From contig WHTP01000002.1 in assembly GCA_009377695.1 (NCBI GenBank), positions 1 to 37,472 of the forward strand: a stretch of 37,472 nucleotides of DNA, written 5' to 3'. The translations under genes were made by a program, and so were the position numbers. How positions within the stretch are numbered: the stretch's first letter is position 1; every line of letters starts with the position of its first letter. Positions 25,374 through 33,247 of this stretch are shown here, piece by piece. Under the pieces are notes generated by a model. The model ran no database searches and had not been told where the DNA came from. It was given only the letters and a program-made list of their open reading frames with translations. The stretch comes from Hyphomicrobiales bacterium (GTDB lineage Bacteria; Pseudomonadota; Alphaproteobacteria; Rhizobiales; Xanthobacteraceae).

Positions 25374-25730
25374 ATGCGCTTTCTCGCCAACGAAAATTTC
25401 CCTGGCGCAGCGGTCAACGCTCTTGAGGCAGCCGGGCACGACGTCGTTTGGGGTTAGGACGGCGGCCCCGGGCGCAACCGGTTTGGACGTGCTGGCATGG
25501 GCGGCCCGCGAGAGCGCATTTTGCTCACCTTCGACAAGGATTTCGGCGAACTGGCCAGAGGATCCGCGCTGCCGCATAGGTGCGGTGTCGTCTTGTTACG
25601 GACGCTGATGCCGAAGCCTGGCGATGTCGGACAGCGGCTCGCCGACCTGATAACGGCACGTGACGATGGGGCTGGTCATTTCTCCGTCATCGAGCCTGGC
25701 CGCATTCGGATGCGACCGCTCGGACAGTAG
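25374..25730 (+). pseudogene. Frameshifted DUF5615 PIN-like toxin
   Basis: The frame opens as MRFLANENFPGAAVNALEAA (first acidic site of the PIN-like fold), reads GHDVVWG and stops at TAG 25455-25457. One extra G in the G-run 25450-25453 explains this: in the next frame the family sequence continues as VRTAAPGATGLDVLAWAARE. A base missing near 25514 returns the sequence to the first frame as RILLTFDKDFGELARGSALP and on to RIRMRPLGQ at 25728. Two compensating indels leave a net in-frame gene with a premature stop and about 20 scrambled residues. The antitoxin next door is intact. Confidence 0.88.
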
Positions 25731-25809
25731 CTCCGTCGGGGCGAGCGAAGGAGAATCCCAGCGTGCCAATGGCGGCACGGCAACCGTTGTGGCGTGCTGT
25801 GGCGTAGAG

Positions 25810-25885
25810 TGGCGCGCCCTACGGGACTCGAACCCGTGTTACCGCCGTGAAAGGGCGGCGTCCTGGACCGCTAGACGAAGGGCGC
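25810..25885 (-). tRNA. tRNA-Glu (UUC)
   Basis: A 76-nt minus-strand cloverleaf: acceptor stem GCGCCCT/AGGGCGC, D arm GTC...GAC, anticodon stem CCGCC/GGCGG around loop CTTTCAC (anticodon TTC), T arm ACGGG-TTCGAGT-CCCGT. The 3' CCA is encoded. Confidence 0.97.
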
Positions 25886-26016
25886 GCGAAGCGCCGCGAC
25901 ATATAGAGAGCTTTGCCCAAGGGGGCAAGCAACGGGCCAGCAAGCAGCGCTTGATGGCGTCGGCCGTTGACAGGGCCTGCGCATGGGCCTCACTTGAAGC
26001 CCCAGGGGGCCATGGG

Positions 26017-26439
26017 ATGTCCGTTAACGAGCCCGTCATCTCGCACCGCCGGGCGGTTGTCGGCAGCAACCGCACGTTCGGCATCGTCTTTGCGGTTGTG
26101 TTCACCATCATCGCCCTGTGGCCGCTGCTCTCGGGCGGGACGCCCCGGTTGTGGGCCTCGGCGATCGCGGCGGGTTTTCTCGGAGCGGCACTTGTTGCTC
26201 CCAAACTCCTGTCACCATTTAATCGCGCCTGGTTCCAGGTTGGGCTCGCCTTGCACCGCGTGGTCAATCCGATTGTCATGGCCGTCATCTACTATGGAAC
26301 GGTTGTTCCGATCGGGCTGATCCTGCGCGCCCGCGGGAAAGACCCGTTGCGGCTCAAGCGCGATCCGGATGCCCCGAGCTATTGGATCACGCGCGACCCG
26401 CCCGGTCCGCCGCGCGGGTCGATGACCAAGCAATTCTGA
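26017..26439 (+). CDS. SxtJ-like small membrane protein
   Basis: A 140-residue protein with three or four hydrophobic segments (FGIVFAVVFTIIALWPLLSG; LWASAIAAGFLGAALVAPKL; NPIVMAVIYYGTVVPIGLIL) and a basic cytoplasmic-looking tail. The length, the segment order and above all the context (DUF5989 and a NodU-type carbamoyltransferase downstream) match the SxtJ family. The molecular role is not established; the conserved trio suggests a membrane accessory to carbamoylation. The start is the ATG at 26017 with AGGGGG upstream. Confidence 0.8.
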   Translation: MSVNEPVISHRRAVVGSNRTFGIVFAVVFTIIALWPLLSGGTPRLWASAIAAGFLGAALVAPKLLSPFNRAWFQVGLALHRVVNPIVMAVIYYGTVVPIGLILRARGKDPLRLKRDPDAPSYWITRDPPGPPRGSMTKQF

Positions 26440-26492
26440 TATACAGTCGCGACGATGGGACCTGCCGGTGATCACGGCGGACAGGAGGGGTA

Positions 26493-26642
26493 TTGGCATT
26501 CATCGCTGAGTTCTGGGAGTTCATGCGCGTGCGTAAGAAGTACTGGCTGATGCCGGTGCTCCTCGTGTCGCTGCTGCTTGGCGGATTGATCGTGCTGACC
26601 AAAGGCTCGGCGGTCGCGCCATTCATCTACACGCTGTTCTAA
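26493..26642 (+). CDS. DUF5989-family 49-residue membrane protein (TTG start)
   Basis: Starting at TTG 26493 with AGGAGG 4 nt upstream, the frame reads AFIAEFWEFMRVRKKYWLMP, then VLLVSLLLGGLIVLTKGSAV and APFIYTLF before TAA. This is the DUF5989 pattern: an amphipathic N-terminus, a basic RVRKKYW turn and a single membrane helix. Because of the TTG start and the short length it is easily missed by gene callers. It lies 53 nt after the SxtJ-like gene and before the carbamoyltransferase, the order in which these three families recur. Confidence 0.85.
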   Translation: MAFIAEFWEFMRVRKKYWLMPVLLVSLLLGGLIVLTKGSAVAPFIYTLF

Positions 26643-26683
26643 AGCATGTTTCGCTCGGATGGAATCGCTCGCTCTGTCCGCTC

Positions 26684-26749
26684 GTCCCCGCGAAAGCGGG
26701 GACCCAGGAGCCACATAAGAAGATTCTGGATTCCCGCTTGCGCGGGAAT
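26684..26749. repeat. Paired GC-hairpin repeat (REP-like) inside the SxtJ/carbamoyltransferase operon
   Basis: Hairpin 1 is GTCCCCGC-GAAA-GCGGGGAC (26684-26703, a GNRA-type tetraloop). Hairpin 2 is ATTCCCGC-TTGC-GCGGGAAT (26730-26749). This is the widespread repeat in which a GCGGGGA and a GCGGGAA hairpin are separated by a CCAGGAG...ATTCTGG spacer. It lies between the DUF5989 and carbamoyltransferase genes and could attenuate or stabilise the operon transcript. Confidence 0.85.
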
Positions 26750-26803
26750 GAGCGGTCGAGAGATTCGAATCGAACGGAACGCTCTTTTGTTAGCGAGCGG
26801 GCG

Positions 26804-28639
26804 GTGATCGTCGTCGGCATCTCGGCCTTCTACCACGACAGCGCCGCAGCGCTGTTGCGTGACGGCAAGATCGTCGCGGCCGCCCAGGAAGAACGCTTCA
26901 CCCGCAAGAAGGCCGACGCCGGATTTCCTGCCAATGCGTTGCGCTGGTGCCTCAAGGAAGCAGGTATCACCGACGGCAACGTGGACCGGGTTGCATTCTA
27001 CGATAAGCCGTTCCTCAAATTCGAACGCCTGCTCGAAACTTATCTCGCCTTCGCGCCGCGCGGCTTCAAGTCGTTCCGCATGGCGCTGCCGGTGTGGATC
27101 GGCGAAAAGCTGTTCCAGAAGGACATGTTACGGCGCGAACTCGCCGCGATCGACGAAGCCCTTGCCGATCCCGCAAAGCTCTTGTTCGCCGAGCACCATT
27201 TCAGCCACGCGGCGTCCGCTTTCTATCCCTCGCCGTTCGAGGAGGCGGCGGTGCTCACGCTCGACGGAGTGGGCGAGTGGGCCACAAGCTCTGCGGGCAT
27301 CGGACGCGGATCGGACCTCTCGATCACCAAGGAGATCCACTTTCCGCATTCCCTCGGTCTTTTGTACTCGGCCTTCACTTATTACACCGGCTTTAAGGTC
27401 AACTCCGGCGAGTACAAGGTGATGGGGCTCGCGCCCTATGGCGAGCCACGCTACGCGCAGACGATCCTCGACAACCTGATCGATCTCAAGCCTGACGGCT
27501 CGTTCCGGCTCGATCTCTCGTATTTCGACTATTGCACCGGCCTGACCATGACCAACGCGCGCTTCGACGCGCTGTTCGGCGGGCCGCCGCGCAAGCCCGA
27601 GGTGTGGCTCACGCAGCGCGAGATGGATCTTGCGGCTTCGATCCAGGCGGTGACCGAAGAGGTGATGCTGCGGCTCGCGCGTTCGCTCGCCACCGAGACC
27701 GGGATGCGCAATCTCTGCCTCGCTGGCGGCGTGGCGCTCAATTGCGTCGCTAACGGCAAGCTCCTGCGCGACGGCGCGTTCGAGAACATCTGGATCCAGC
27801 CGTCGGCGGGAGACGCCGGCGGCGCGATCGGCGCCGCGCTTGCGACCTATCATCATCAGGAAGGGCACGCGCGGCCGCCGACCAATGGGCGCGATGGCAT
27901 GAGCGGCTCCTATCTCGGTCCGTCCTTTTCGCAGGACGAGATCGAGCGCGACCTGACCGCCGCAGGCGCGCGCTTCGAGGTGCGGAGTTTTGACGCGTTG
28001 CTCGACGAGGCGGTGCGTGCGCTGGCGGACGGGCAGGCGGTGGGCTGGTTCCAGGGCCGCATGGAGTTCGGGCCGCGCGCGCTCGGCGCCCGCTCGATTC
28101 TCGGCGATCCGCGCTCGCCGGCGATGCAGAAGATGCTCAATCTGAAGGTGAAGTACCGGGAAAGCTTCCGGCCTTTCGCTCCGTCGGTCCTGCACGAGGA
28201 TGTCGCCGACTGGTTCGATCTCGATGTCGAATCGCCCTACATGCTCCTGGTCGCGCCGGTGAAGGAGAGCCGCCGGCGGACCATGAGCGAGGCGGAGCGC
28301 GACCTGTTCGGCATCGACAAGCTCAACGTGCCGCGCTCGGACATCCCGGCCGTGACGCATGTCGACTATTCGGCGCGCATCCAGACCGTGCATTCCGACA
28401 CCAACCCGCAATACCGCGAACTGATCGCGCGCTTCAAATCGCTGACGGGCTGCCCGATCCTGGTCAATACGAGCTTCAACGTCCGCGGCGAGCCGATCGT
28501 CTGCACGCCAGCCGACGCCTTCCGCTGCTTCATGGGTACGGAGATCGAGCTGCTCGCGATTGGAAACTGCGTGCTGCGCAAGGACGCGCAGGACCCGGCG
28601 TTGAAGCTCGATTACAAGAACGATTTCGAGCTGGATTGA
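26804..28639 (+). CDS. NodU/CmcH-family carbamoyltransferase
   Basis: A 611-residue O-carbamoyltransferase. The N-terminal ASKHA-type domain shows GISAFYHDSAAALLRDGKIV, AAAQEERFTRKK, AEHHFSHAASAFYPSPFEEA (metal-binding histidines), LTLDGVGEWATSS and GGVALNCVANGKLLRD. The C-terminal YrdC-like domain shows GWFQGRMEFGPRALGARSIL, FRPFAPSVLHE and LVNTSFNVRGEPIVCTPADA. The family transfers carbamoyl phosphate to hydroxyls of Nod factors, antibiotics, toxins or glycans; the acceptor here is unknown. The start is the GTG at 26804 (VIVVGISAFY), because longer starts would translate the REP-like repeat. No nod genes are near, so nodulation is not implied. Confidence 0.92.
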   Translation: MIVVGISAFYHDSAAALLRDGKIVAAAQEERFTRKKADAGFPANALRWCLKEAGITDGNVDRVAFYDKPFLKFERLLETYLAFAPRGFKSFRMALPVWIGEKLFQKDMLRRELAAIDEALADPAKLLFAEHHFSHAASAFYPSPFEEAAVLTLDGVGEWATSSAGIGRGSDLSITKEIHFPHSLGLLYSAFTYYTGFKVNSGEYKVMGLAPYGEPRYAQTILDNLIDLKPDGSFRLDLSYFDYCTGLTMTNARFDALFGGPPRKPEVWLTQREMDLAASIQAVTEEVMLRLARSLATETGMRNLCLAGGVALNCVANGKLLRDGAFENIWIQPSAGDAGGAIGAALATYHHQEGHARPPTNGRDGMSGSYLGPSFSQDEIERDLTAAGARFEVRSFDALLDEAVRALADGQAVGWFQGRMEFGPRALGARSILGDPRSPAMQKMLNLKVKYRESFRPFAPSVLHEDVADWFDLDVESPYMLLVAPVKESRRRTMSEAERDLFGIDKLNVPRSDIPAVTHVDYSARIQTVHSDTNPQYRELIARFKSLTGCPILVNTSFNVRGEPIVCTPADAFRCFMGTEIELLAIGNCVLRKDAQDPALKLDYKNDFELD

Positions 28640-28735
28640 GCAAAATCCATACTGATCTCACCGTTTGCATCGACGTGCCTGCGGAGCACAGACTGGCGTC
28701 TGGCATTCGTTAGACATATGCGGGCTGGTGCGATC

Positions 28736-28801
28736 ATGACATCTGAATTCCTCCTGACGTCCTTCATTATCGTTGCAACGCCGGGGACCGGGGTGGTGTA
28801 A
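28736..28801 (+). pseudogene. N-terminal remnant of a RhtB/LysE-family exporter
   Basis: ATG at 28736 opens a 21-residue frame (EFLLTSFIIVATPGTGVV) and then a TAA. The peptide matches the first membrane helix of RhtB/LysE proteins, whose signature is (L/I)(I/V)V.(S/T)PG(T/P)(G/N). No continuation was found in the following 90 bp before the glyoxalase gene, so most of the gene has been deleted. Confidence 0.55.
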
Positions 28802-28889
28802 TGGATGCGGCGCGGTTTTGCGGCCGCCCTCGCTGCGCTCGGCGCGCGCCTCGCACTCGCGGAACGATGAAGTCGGTCTTGTGACGCTG

Positions 28890-29345
28890 CTACCAGTGTC
28901 CAACATTCGGCATGGATTTCCATGGCTCGACAGGCGGCAGCGGTGAGCCTTTCTGCAAGAGTTCGATCGACTGCTTGTCGGGCGAACGCACGAAGGCCAT
29001 GACACCATCTCGGGGCGGCCGGTTGATGGTAATGCCGGCCTTCATCAACCGCTCGCAGGTCTCGTAGACATTATCGACCTCGAAGGCGAGGTGGCCGAAA
29101 TGACGTGCCTCGCTGTAGTCCTCGGTGTCCCAGTTATAGGTGAGTTCCAGCTGCGGCGCTTCGCGGCCGTTCCGCTTGCTGTCGCTAACGAGGCTCTCGT
29201 CCTCCGGCGCGGTCAGGAACACCAGGGTATAGCGGTTCTTTTCGTCGACGCGCCGGCGCGTCTCCTTGAGACCGAGGGCGTTGCAATAGAAATCAAGCGC
29301 GCGATCGAGATCGCGCACGCGCAGCATGGTGTGCAGATAGCGCAT
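28890..29345 (-). CDS. gloA: Lactoylglutathione lyase (glyoxalase I)
   Basis: A 151-residue glyoxalase I that isomerises the methylglyoxal-glutathione hemithioacetal. The metal ligands are visible: His5 (RYLHTMLRV), Glu67 (QLELTYNW), His85 (FGHLAFEV) and Glu128 (SIELLQ), all in the expected places for the Ni-type short bacterial enzyme. Other motifs are [20 protein letters not shown] and [12 protein letters not shown]. The C-terminus is about 15 residues longer than in the E. coli enzyme. It is divergent from the sirtuin gene. Confidence 0.95.
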   Translation of the reverse strand: MRYLHTMLRVRDLDRALDFYCNALGLKETRRRVDEKNRYTLVFLTAPEDESLVSDSKRNGREAPQLELTYNWDTEDYSEARHFGHLAFEVDNVYETCERLMKAGITINRPPRDGVMAFVRSPDKQSIELLQKGSPLPPVEPWKSMPNVGHW

Positions 29346-29549
29346 GACAACTCCTCATAATCCGTGCACGGCCACAGACCGTGCTCATCAAACTTTACAA
29401 CACAAGCGGTAGACGGCGGCGGGCGAAGTGATTCAATATTATTTGACGAGCTGAGCAGAACCCACCAGCGCAGGAACATTTGCAGCACAGACATCGAATT
29501 TCAGACGAGGACGCTTGCCAATGACGTTGCCGATCTTCAAGTCGCTATC

Positions 29550-30284
29550 ATGGAACTGAAGGACCTGATTGAGGCCGCGAGATCCGTGGTGCCGTTTACG
29601 GGGGCTGGCATCTCTACCGAATGCGGAATCCCGGATTTCCGTTCGCCGGGTGGCATTTGGACCAAGATGCGGCCGATCCCATTTGATGAATTCCTCGCCA
29701 GTCAGGAGATGCGGGACGAGGCATGGCGACGCCGGTTCGCCATGGAGGATCACTTTGGCGACGCCAAGCCGGGTCGCGGGCATCTGGCGCTGGCGAGTCT
29801 CTATCGTGCGGGCAAGGTTCCAGGCGTTGTCACGCAGAACATCGACAATCTGCACCAGGCGTCCGGGATAGCCGCCGACCATGTCGTCGAACTGCATGGC
29901 AACAGCACCTACGCAGCATGCCTTGACTGTGCAGCGCGGTATGAACTGCCGTGGGTGAAGCAGCAATTTGCCGCGGCCGGCGACCGCGCGCCGGATTGTC
30001 CGGCCTGCGGCGGGCATATCAAGAGTGCAACGGTGTCATTCGGACAGGCCATGCCAGAGCGCGCCATGCGCCGCGCGGAGGAACTGACGCTCGGCTGCGA
30101 CCTCTTCCTCACCGTCGGCTCGTCATTGGTCGTATGGCCGGCAGCCGGATTTCCTTTGATGGCGAAGCGAAACGGCGCGCGTTTGGTCATCATCAACCGG
30201 GAACCGACCGATTTCGACGAAATCGCCGATCTCGTCGTGCGCGAGGACATCGGGACCGTGCTCGCGCCCCTTATTGCCCATTGA
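29550..30284 (+). CDS. Sir2-family NAD-dependent protein deacylase
   Basis: A 244-residue sirtuin. Visible motifs are GAGISTECGIPDFRSPGGIW (residues 18-37), TQNIDNLHQASG (95-106), the catalytic histidine in VELHGNS (116), the zinc cysteines C124/C127 (CLDC) and C150/C153 (CPAC), and the NAD-binding LTVGSSLVVWPA and INREPT. It removes acyl groups from lysines; the class cannot be fixed, since residues 52-65 lack the YxxR pair of class III desuccinylases. The open frame extends to 29364, but the ATG at 29550 gives the family's usual N-terminus (ELKDLIEAARSVVPFTGAG). Confidence 0.93.
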   Translation: MELKDLIEAARSVVPFTGAGISTECGIPDFRSPGGIWTKMRPIPFDEFLASQEMRDEAWRRRFAMEDHFGDAKPGRGHLALASLYRAGKVPGVVTQNIDNLHQASGIAADHVVELHGNSTYAACLDCAARYELPWVKQQFAAAGDRAPDCPACGGHIKSATVSFGQAMPERAMRRAEELTLGCDLFLTVGSSLVVWPAAGFPLMAKRNGARLVIINREPTDFDEIADLVVREDIGTVLAPLIAH

Positions 30285-30470
30285 TTCGATTCGAAAATCC
30301 TCTCGATAGCGTTGTTTGCGGGCAACAAATTCAAAAAGATGTGCACAGGCAGCGGCGCTATCCACTGATTGGCCTAGCCAGCGAACATTCGGGTGCTATC
30401 CTCAATGCGGCATATAGATTCGTCGAAACGCCCGGTAAGAGGCGACAAAGAATGGGCAGCGTGCGGCGTC

Positions 30471-31076
30471 ATGGCGTCGGGCGGAATGGGATCAAAGGGC
30501 TCCGGCACCAGCATCGGACCCGACCGTGAAGCGATGGGCGATCTAGCCGACGAGGCGACGAGCGTCATCGAGCTTAGCGGGGTCATCAAGTGGTTCGATG
30601 TGTCCAAAGGATTTGGATTCATCGTTCCCGACAATGGCCTGCCGGATGTCCTGTTGCACGTGACGTGCCTGCGCCGTGATGGCTTCCAGGTCGCATACGA
30701 AGGCGCGCGCGTCGTCTGCGAGGTGCTGCAGCGCCCGCGCGGGCTGCAGGCCTTCCGTGTGCTGTCCATGGACGACTCCACGGCAGTCCATCCGGCGCAG
30801 CTGCCGCCGCCGCGGACGCATGTAACGGTGACGGCGACAAGCGGGCTCGAGCGGGCGCAGGTGAAGTGGTTCAACCGCCTGCGCGGGTTCGGCTTCCTGA
30901 CGCGGGGCGACGGCACGCCCGACATCTTCGTGCACATGGAGACGCTTCGGCGCTACGGGCTCACGGAACTGCGCCCCGGCCAGTTCGTCCTGGTCCGCTA
31001 CGGGCCCGGTTCAAAGGGCTTGATGGCAGCCGAGGTGCGGCCAGAGGGCGTTCCTTCCGGGCCCGCCTCCCACTAA
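30471..31076 (+). CDS. Double cold-shock-domain protein
   Basis: About 201 residues with two CSDs. CSD1 spans about residues 36-103, with [20 protein letters not shown] (RNP1 KGFGFIV) and DVLLHV (RNP2). CSD2 spans about 126-190, with [20 protein letters not shown] and [14 protein letters not shown] Pro-rich linker (QLPPPRTH) joins them. Such tandem-CSD proteins are typical of alphaproteobacteria and bind single-stranded nucleic acid. The start is uncertain: in-frame starts at 30393, 30471 and 30486 only change a Gly/Ser-rich N-terminal tail. Confidence 0.93.
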   Translation: MASGGMGSKGSGTSIGPDREAMGDLADEATSVIELSGVIKWFDVSKGFGFIVPDNGLPDVLLHVTCLRRDGFQVAYEGARVVCEVLQRPRGLQAFRVLSMDDSTAVHPAQLPPPRTHVTVTATSGLERAQVKWFNRLRGFGFLTRGDGTPDIFVHMETLRRYGLTELRPGQFVLVRYGPGSKGLMAAEVRPEGVPSGPASH

Positions 31077-31194
31077 CGCTTCATTTATCCCTTAATCGTG
31101 ATTCCCTTGGTTGTGCGATGTGGCCGGCTGTGGCGTCGGCGCCCGACTTGCTGGGCAAAACCGAACCGTGTATCGAAAGGCCCGCGCGGCACCC

Positions 31195-31271
31195 CGGGGC
31201 ATAGCGCAGTCTGGTAGCGCGTCTGGTTTGGGACCAGAAGGTCGCAGGTTCGAATCCTGCTGCCCCGACCA
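31195..31271 (+). tRNA. tRNA-Pro (UGG)
   Basis: A 77-nt cloverleaf with acceptor CGGGGCA/TGCCCCG, anticodon stem TCTGG/CCAGA around loop TTTGGGA (anticodon TGG), T arm GCAGG-TTCGAAT-CCTGC and encoded CCA. It lies 27 nt before the complex I subunit gene. Confidence 0.97.
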
Positions 31272-31298
31272 GTCGGCACCGCGGAACGGCAGGCAATC

Positions 31299-31604
31299 AT
31301 GGCGGCACGAATCTACAAACCGGCCAGGACGGCGATGCAGTCCGGCACCGCCAAGACCCGGGAGTGGGTCCTCGACTACGAGCCGGAGCAGCCGCGGGAG
31401 ATCGAGCCGCTGATGGGCTGGACGTCGTCCGGCGATATGCGCTCGCAGGTGCGGCTGCGGTTCGCGACCGTCGAGGAAGCGGTTGCCTATGCGGAGCGTC
31501 ACGGCATCCCCTATCAGGTCTTTGACACCAAACCGTCAGTGCGCCGGCCGATTGCCTATGCCGATAATTTCGCCTTCAAGCGCCGCGACGCCTGGACTCA
31601 CTAG
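31299..31604 (+). CDS. NDUFS4-like complex I accessory subunit
   Basis: A 101-residue protein of the ETC complex I subunit (NDUFS4, 18-kDa IP) family: [59 protein letters not shown] and the C-terminal [15 protein letters not shown]. In alphaproteobacteria, as in mitochondria, this accessory subunit binds the peripheral arm of NADH dehydrogenase, and its gene usually stands outside the nuo operon. The stop TAG is the CTAG that opens repeat copy 3. Confidence 0.95.
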   Translation: MAARIYKPARTAMQSGTAKTREWVLDYEPEQPREIEPLMGWTSSGDMRSQVRLRFATVEEAVAYAERHGIPYQVFDTKPSVRRPIAYADNFAFKRRDAWTH

Positions 31605-31692
31605 ATTCAAAGAGTTGCTAGCGTCCTTCGATTCTGAAGTTCGTATAAGCGGCCGCTGCGACATGGTACGAACTTCGGAATCGGGACAGTAG
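31601..31692 (+). repeat. Composite hairpin repeat, copy 3 (spacer + hairpin A only)
   Basis: CTAG (31601-31604) is followed directly by the conserved spacer ATTCAAAGAGTTG (31605-31617) and hairpin A (31618-31692, arms TCGATTCTGAAGTTCGTA and TACGAACTTCGGAATCG). Hairpin B is absent, with a single CTAG where it would sit. The outer stem CTAGCGTCC/GGACAGTAG has two mismatches. It lies between the convergent NDUFS4 and EAL genes. Confidence 0.9.
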
Positions 31693-31736
31693 CTTATTAG
31701 CACCCCTTCGGTCATTCGCAGCGGGAGAGTAGCGCG

Positions 31737-33002
31737 TCAGCCGTTGGCCGCTTTCGGCAGGGCTCTGCCTTGCCCGGCGGCGCGCTGGCGCAGCAATGAC
31801 ACGAACCGGTCCTCGGGCATCGGCTGGCCGAGCAGAAAGCCTTGGCCGATGTCGCAGCCCATGCTGGTGAGCGCCAGTGCGTCGGCGGCCTTCTCGATCC
31901 CGATCGCGACTGCGTGGCTGCCGAAATTGTGCGCCAGATCAATCACGGTTCTGCAGAGCGGCGCATTCACCTTGTCGGTGCCGCAGTCCTTGACGAAGGT
32001 CCGGTCGAGCTTGAGCTCCGCGAACGGTAGCTCCTTGAGGCGGGCCAGCGCAGAGTAGCCGCGGCCGAAATCATCGATGGCGAGCTTGACCTTCACCGGC
32101 GCAAGCGCCTTCGCCAACCCGGCGGCGAGCGACAGGTCTTTGACGATCTGGTCTTCAGTGACGTCGATGATTAGCCCGGGCCATTGCTCAAGCTCACTGC
32201 GATGCGCGCGCACGAGATCGACGATCGGCAGCTTCACCAGCGCTGCCACAGGGACATTGACTGCGAATCGCATATTGATCCCGAGCGTGGCTAGCCGCAG
32301 TCCCGCCTTCAGCACGCCGGCGATCGCGAGTTGGGAAAGCTGCTCCAATTCCGGCTCGCTGGCGCCGGGCATGAAGGCACCGGGCAATAGCACGCCGAAT
32401 TGCGGATGCCGGCAGCGCGCGAAAGCCTCGATCCCGGCAAGCTGCTTCTTGCGCAGGTCGATCTTCGGCTGCAGCCAAAATTCGATCCATCCATTGTCGA
32501 GCGCTTCGTTCAGGCCGATGCGCGCCGCTTGCGGCGCGGCATGGCCGAGCTTGAGCTGCTGCACAATCGCGACAATCGACGATGTCTCGAATGGTTTCTT
32601 GAGCACGGGCAGCATCTGGAGCCCGTGCTGCTCGCCGATACTTTTGACGTGCTCGAGCACGGCGGAGCCGCGGTTGCTCACGAGCTGCACGAATCCGAAA
32701 TAGCCGCGCTTGCCGAGCGCGACGACGAACTCGATCGCATCGGCGGACTCAAGACCAACACTGAGGAATACGACCTCGGGCGATCGGCTTCCCATCGCCT
32801 CGCGGCAGCTCATGCCGTCGGCGAATTCCTCGGTATCGAGACCGGAGCCGTGCAGGATCAGTGAGAGGAAGTGGCGGATGCTCGGTTCTTCGTCGACGAC
32901 AAAGCAGATCGGCACGGACGCGGTGCCGCCTTTCATGCCGAGGGCATCCGTCGTCTCGCCGCCGTGAGGCGGTTGCTGTCTGCGGTCTAAGTCTTCGGTC
33001 AT
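31737..33002 (-). CDS. EAL-domain protein with an N-terminal pseudo-receiver
   Basis: 421 residues. Residues 31-150 have the receiver fold (ICFVVDEEPSIRHFLSLILH, conserved Lys in LPVLKKPFE), but the phosphoacceptor position is Ser81 (PEVVFLSVGLES instead of ...LDxGL). The EAL domain (about 165-410) shows FWLQPKIDLRKKQLAGIEAF (EAF for EAL), FAVNVPVAALV, LIIDVTEDQI, LAIDDFGRGYSALARLKELP, KLDRTFVKD and VAIGIEKAADALALTSMGCD, then GQGFLLGQPMP. Most catalytic residues of a c-di-GMP phosphodiesterase remain; the EAL leucine is replaced and VAIGIEK stands for VAEGVE, so activity is uncertain. The ATG at 33002 is used; 32936 is an alternative. Confidence 0.88.
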   Translation of the reverse strand: MTEDLDRRQQPPHGGETTDALGMKGGTASVPICFVVDEEPSIRHFLSLILHGSGLDTEEFADGMSCREAMGSRSPEVVFLSVGLESADAIEFVVALGKRGYFGFVQLVSNRGSAVLEHVKSIGEQHGLQMLPVLKKPFETSSIVAIVQQLKLGHAAPQAARIGLNEALDNGWIEFWLQPKIDLRKKQLAGIEAFARCRHPQFGVLLPGAFMPGASEPELEQLSQLAIAGVLKAGLRLATLGINMRFAVNVPVAALVKLPIVDLVRAHRSELEQWPGLIIDVTEDQIVKDLSLAAGLAKALAPVKVKLAIDDFGRGYSALARLKELPFAELKLDRTFVKDCGTDKVNAPLCRTVIDLAHNFGSHAVAIGIEKAADALALTSMGCDIGQGFLLGQPMPEDRFVSLLRQRAAGQGRALPKAANG

Positions 33003-33212
33003 GCCACGTATGTCTTGTCGGTGCCGCGGCCGCGCCGGTGCGCGATTGTCCCCAACAAATCCTTGCGCCAAAACCGGTTAAATAAGACTTTACAGGCGAT
33101 GAGCCGCAACGGCATGCAATTCGCCGCATGACGGAAACCCGCGTCCCTGTTGAATAAGTCCCGTCTTCTGATTGCATGGTGTTGCAGCCTGTTGCACCCA
33201 AGCGCGCGCTAG

Positions 33213-33229
33213 GGTACCCACGGGGTACC
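33213..33229. promoter_or_regulatory. Palindrome upstream of the integrase gene
   Basis: GGTACCC (33213-33219) and GGGTACC (33223-33229) form a 7-bp perfect dyad with a 3-nt centre, 18 nt before the integrase ATG. The same bases also form a direct repeat GGGTACC-CA / GGGTACC-AA. It could be an integrase or excisionase arm site, or an operator. Confidence 0.4.
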
Positions 33230-33247
33230 AACTCGCGGGGGTGTTTC

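Noticed and set aside
25810..25885. tRNA-Glu as attachment site of a decayed island at 22.5-25.7 kb
   Set aside because: No integrase and no repeat of the tRNA 3' end was found on the other side.
26804..28639. Nodulation gene nodU
   Set aside because: The family is right, but there are no other nod genes, and the SxtJ/DUF5989 context points to a different acceptor.
31195..31271. tRNA-Pro as attachment site of the integrase-bearing element
   Set aside because: Two ordinary chromosomal genes (NDUFS4 and EAL) lie between it and the integrase, and no duplicated tRNA 3' end was seen near 33 kb.
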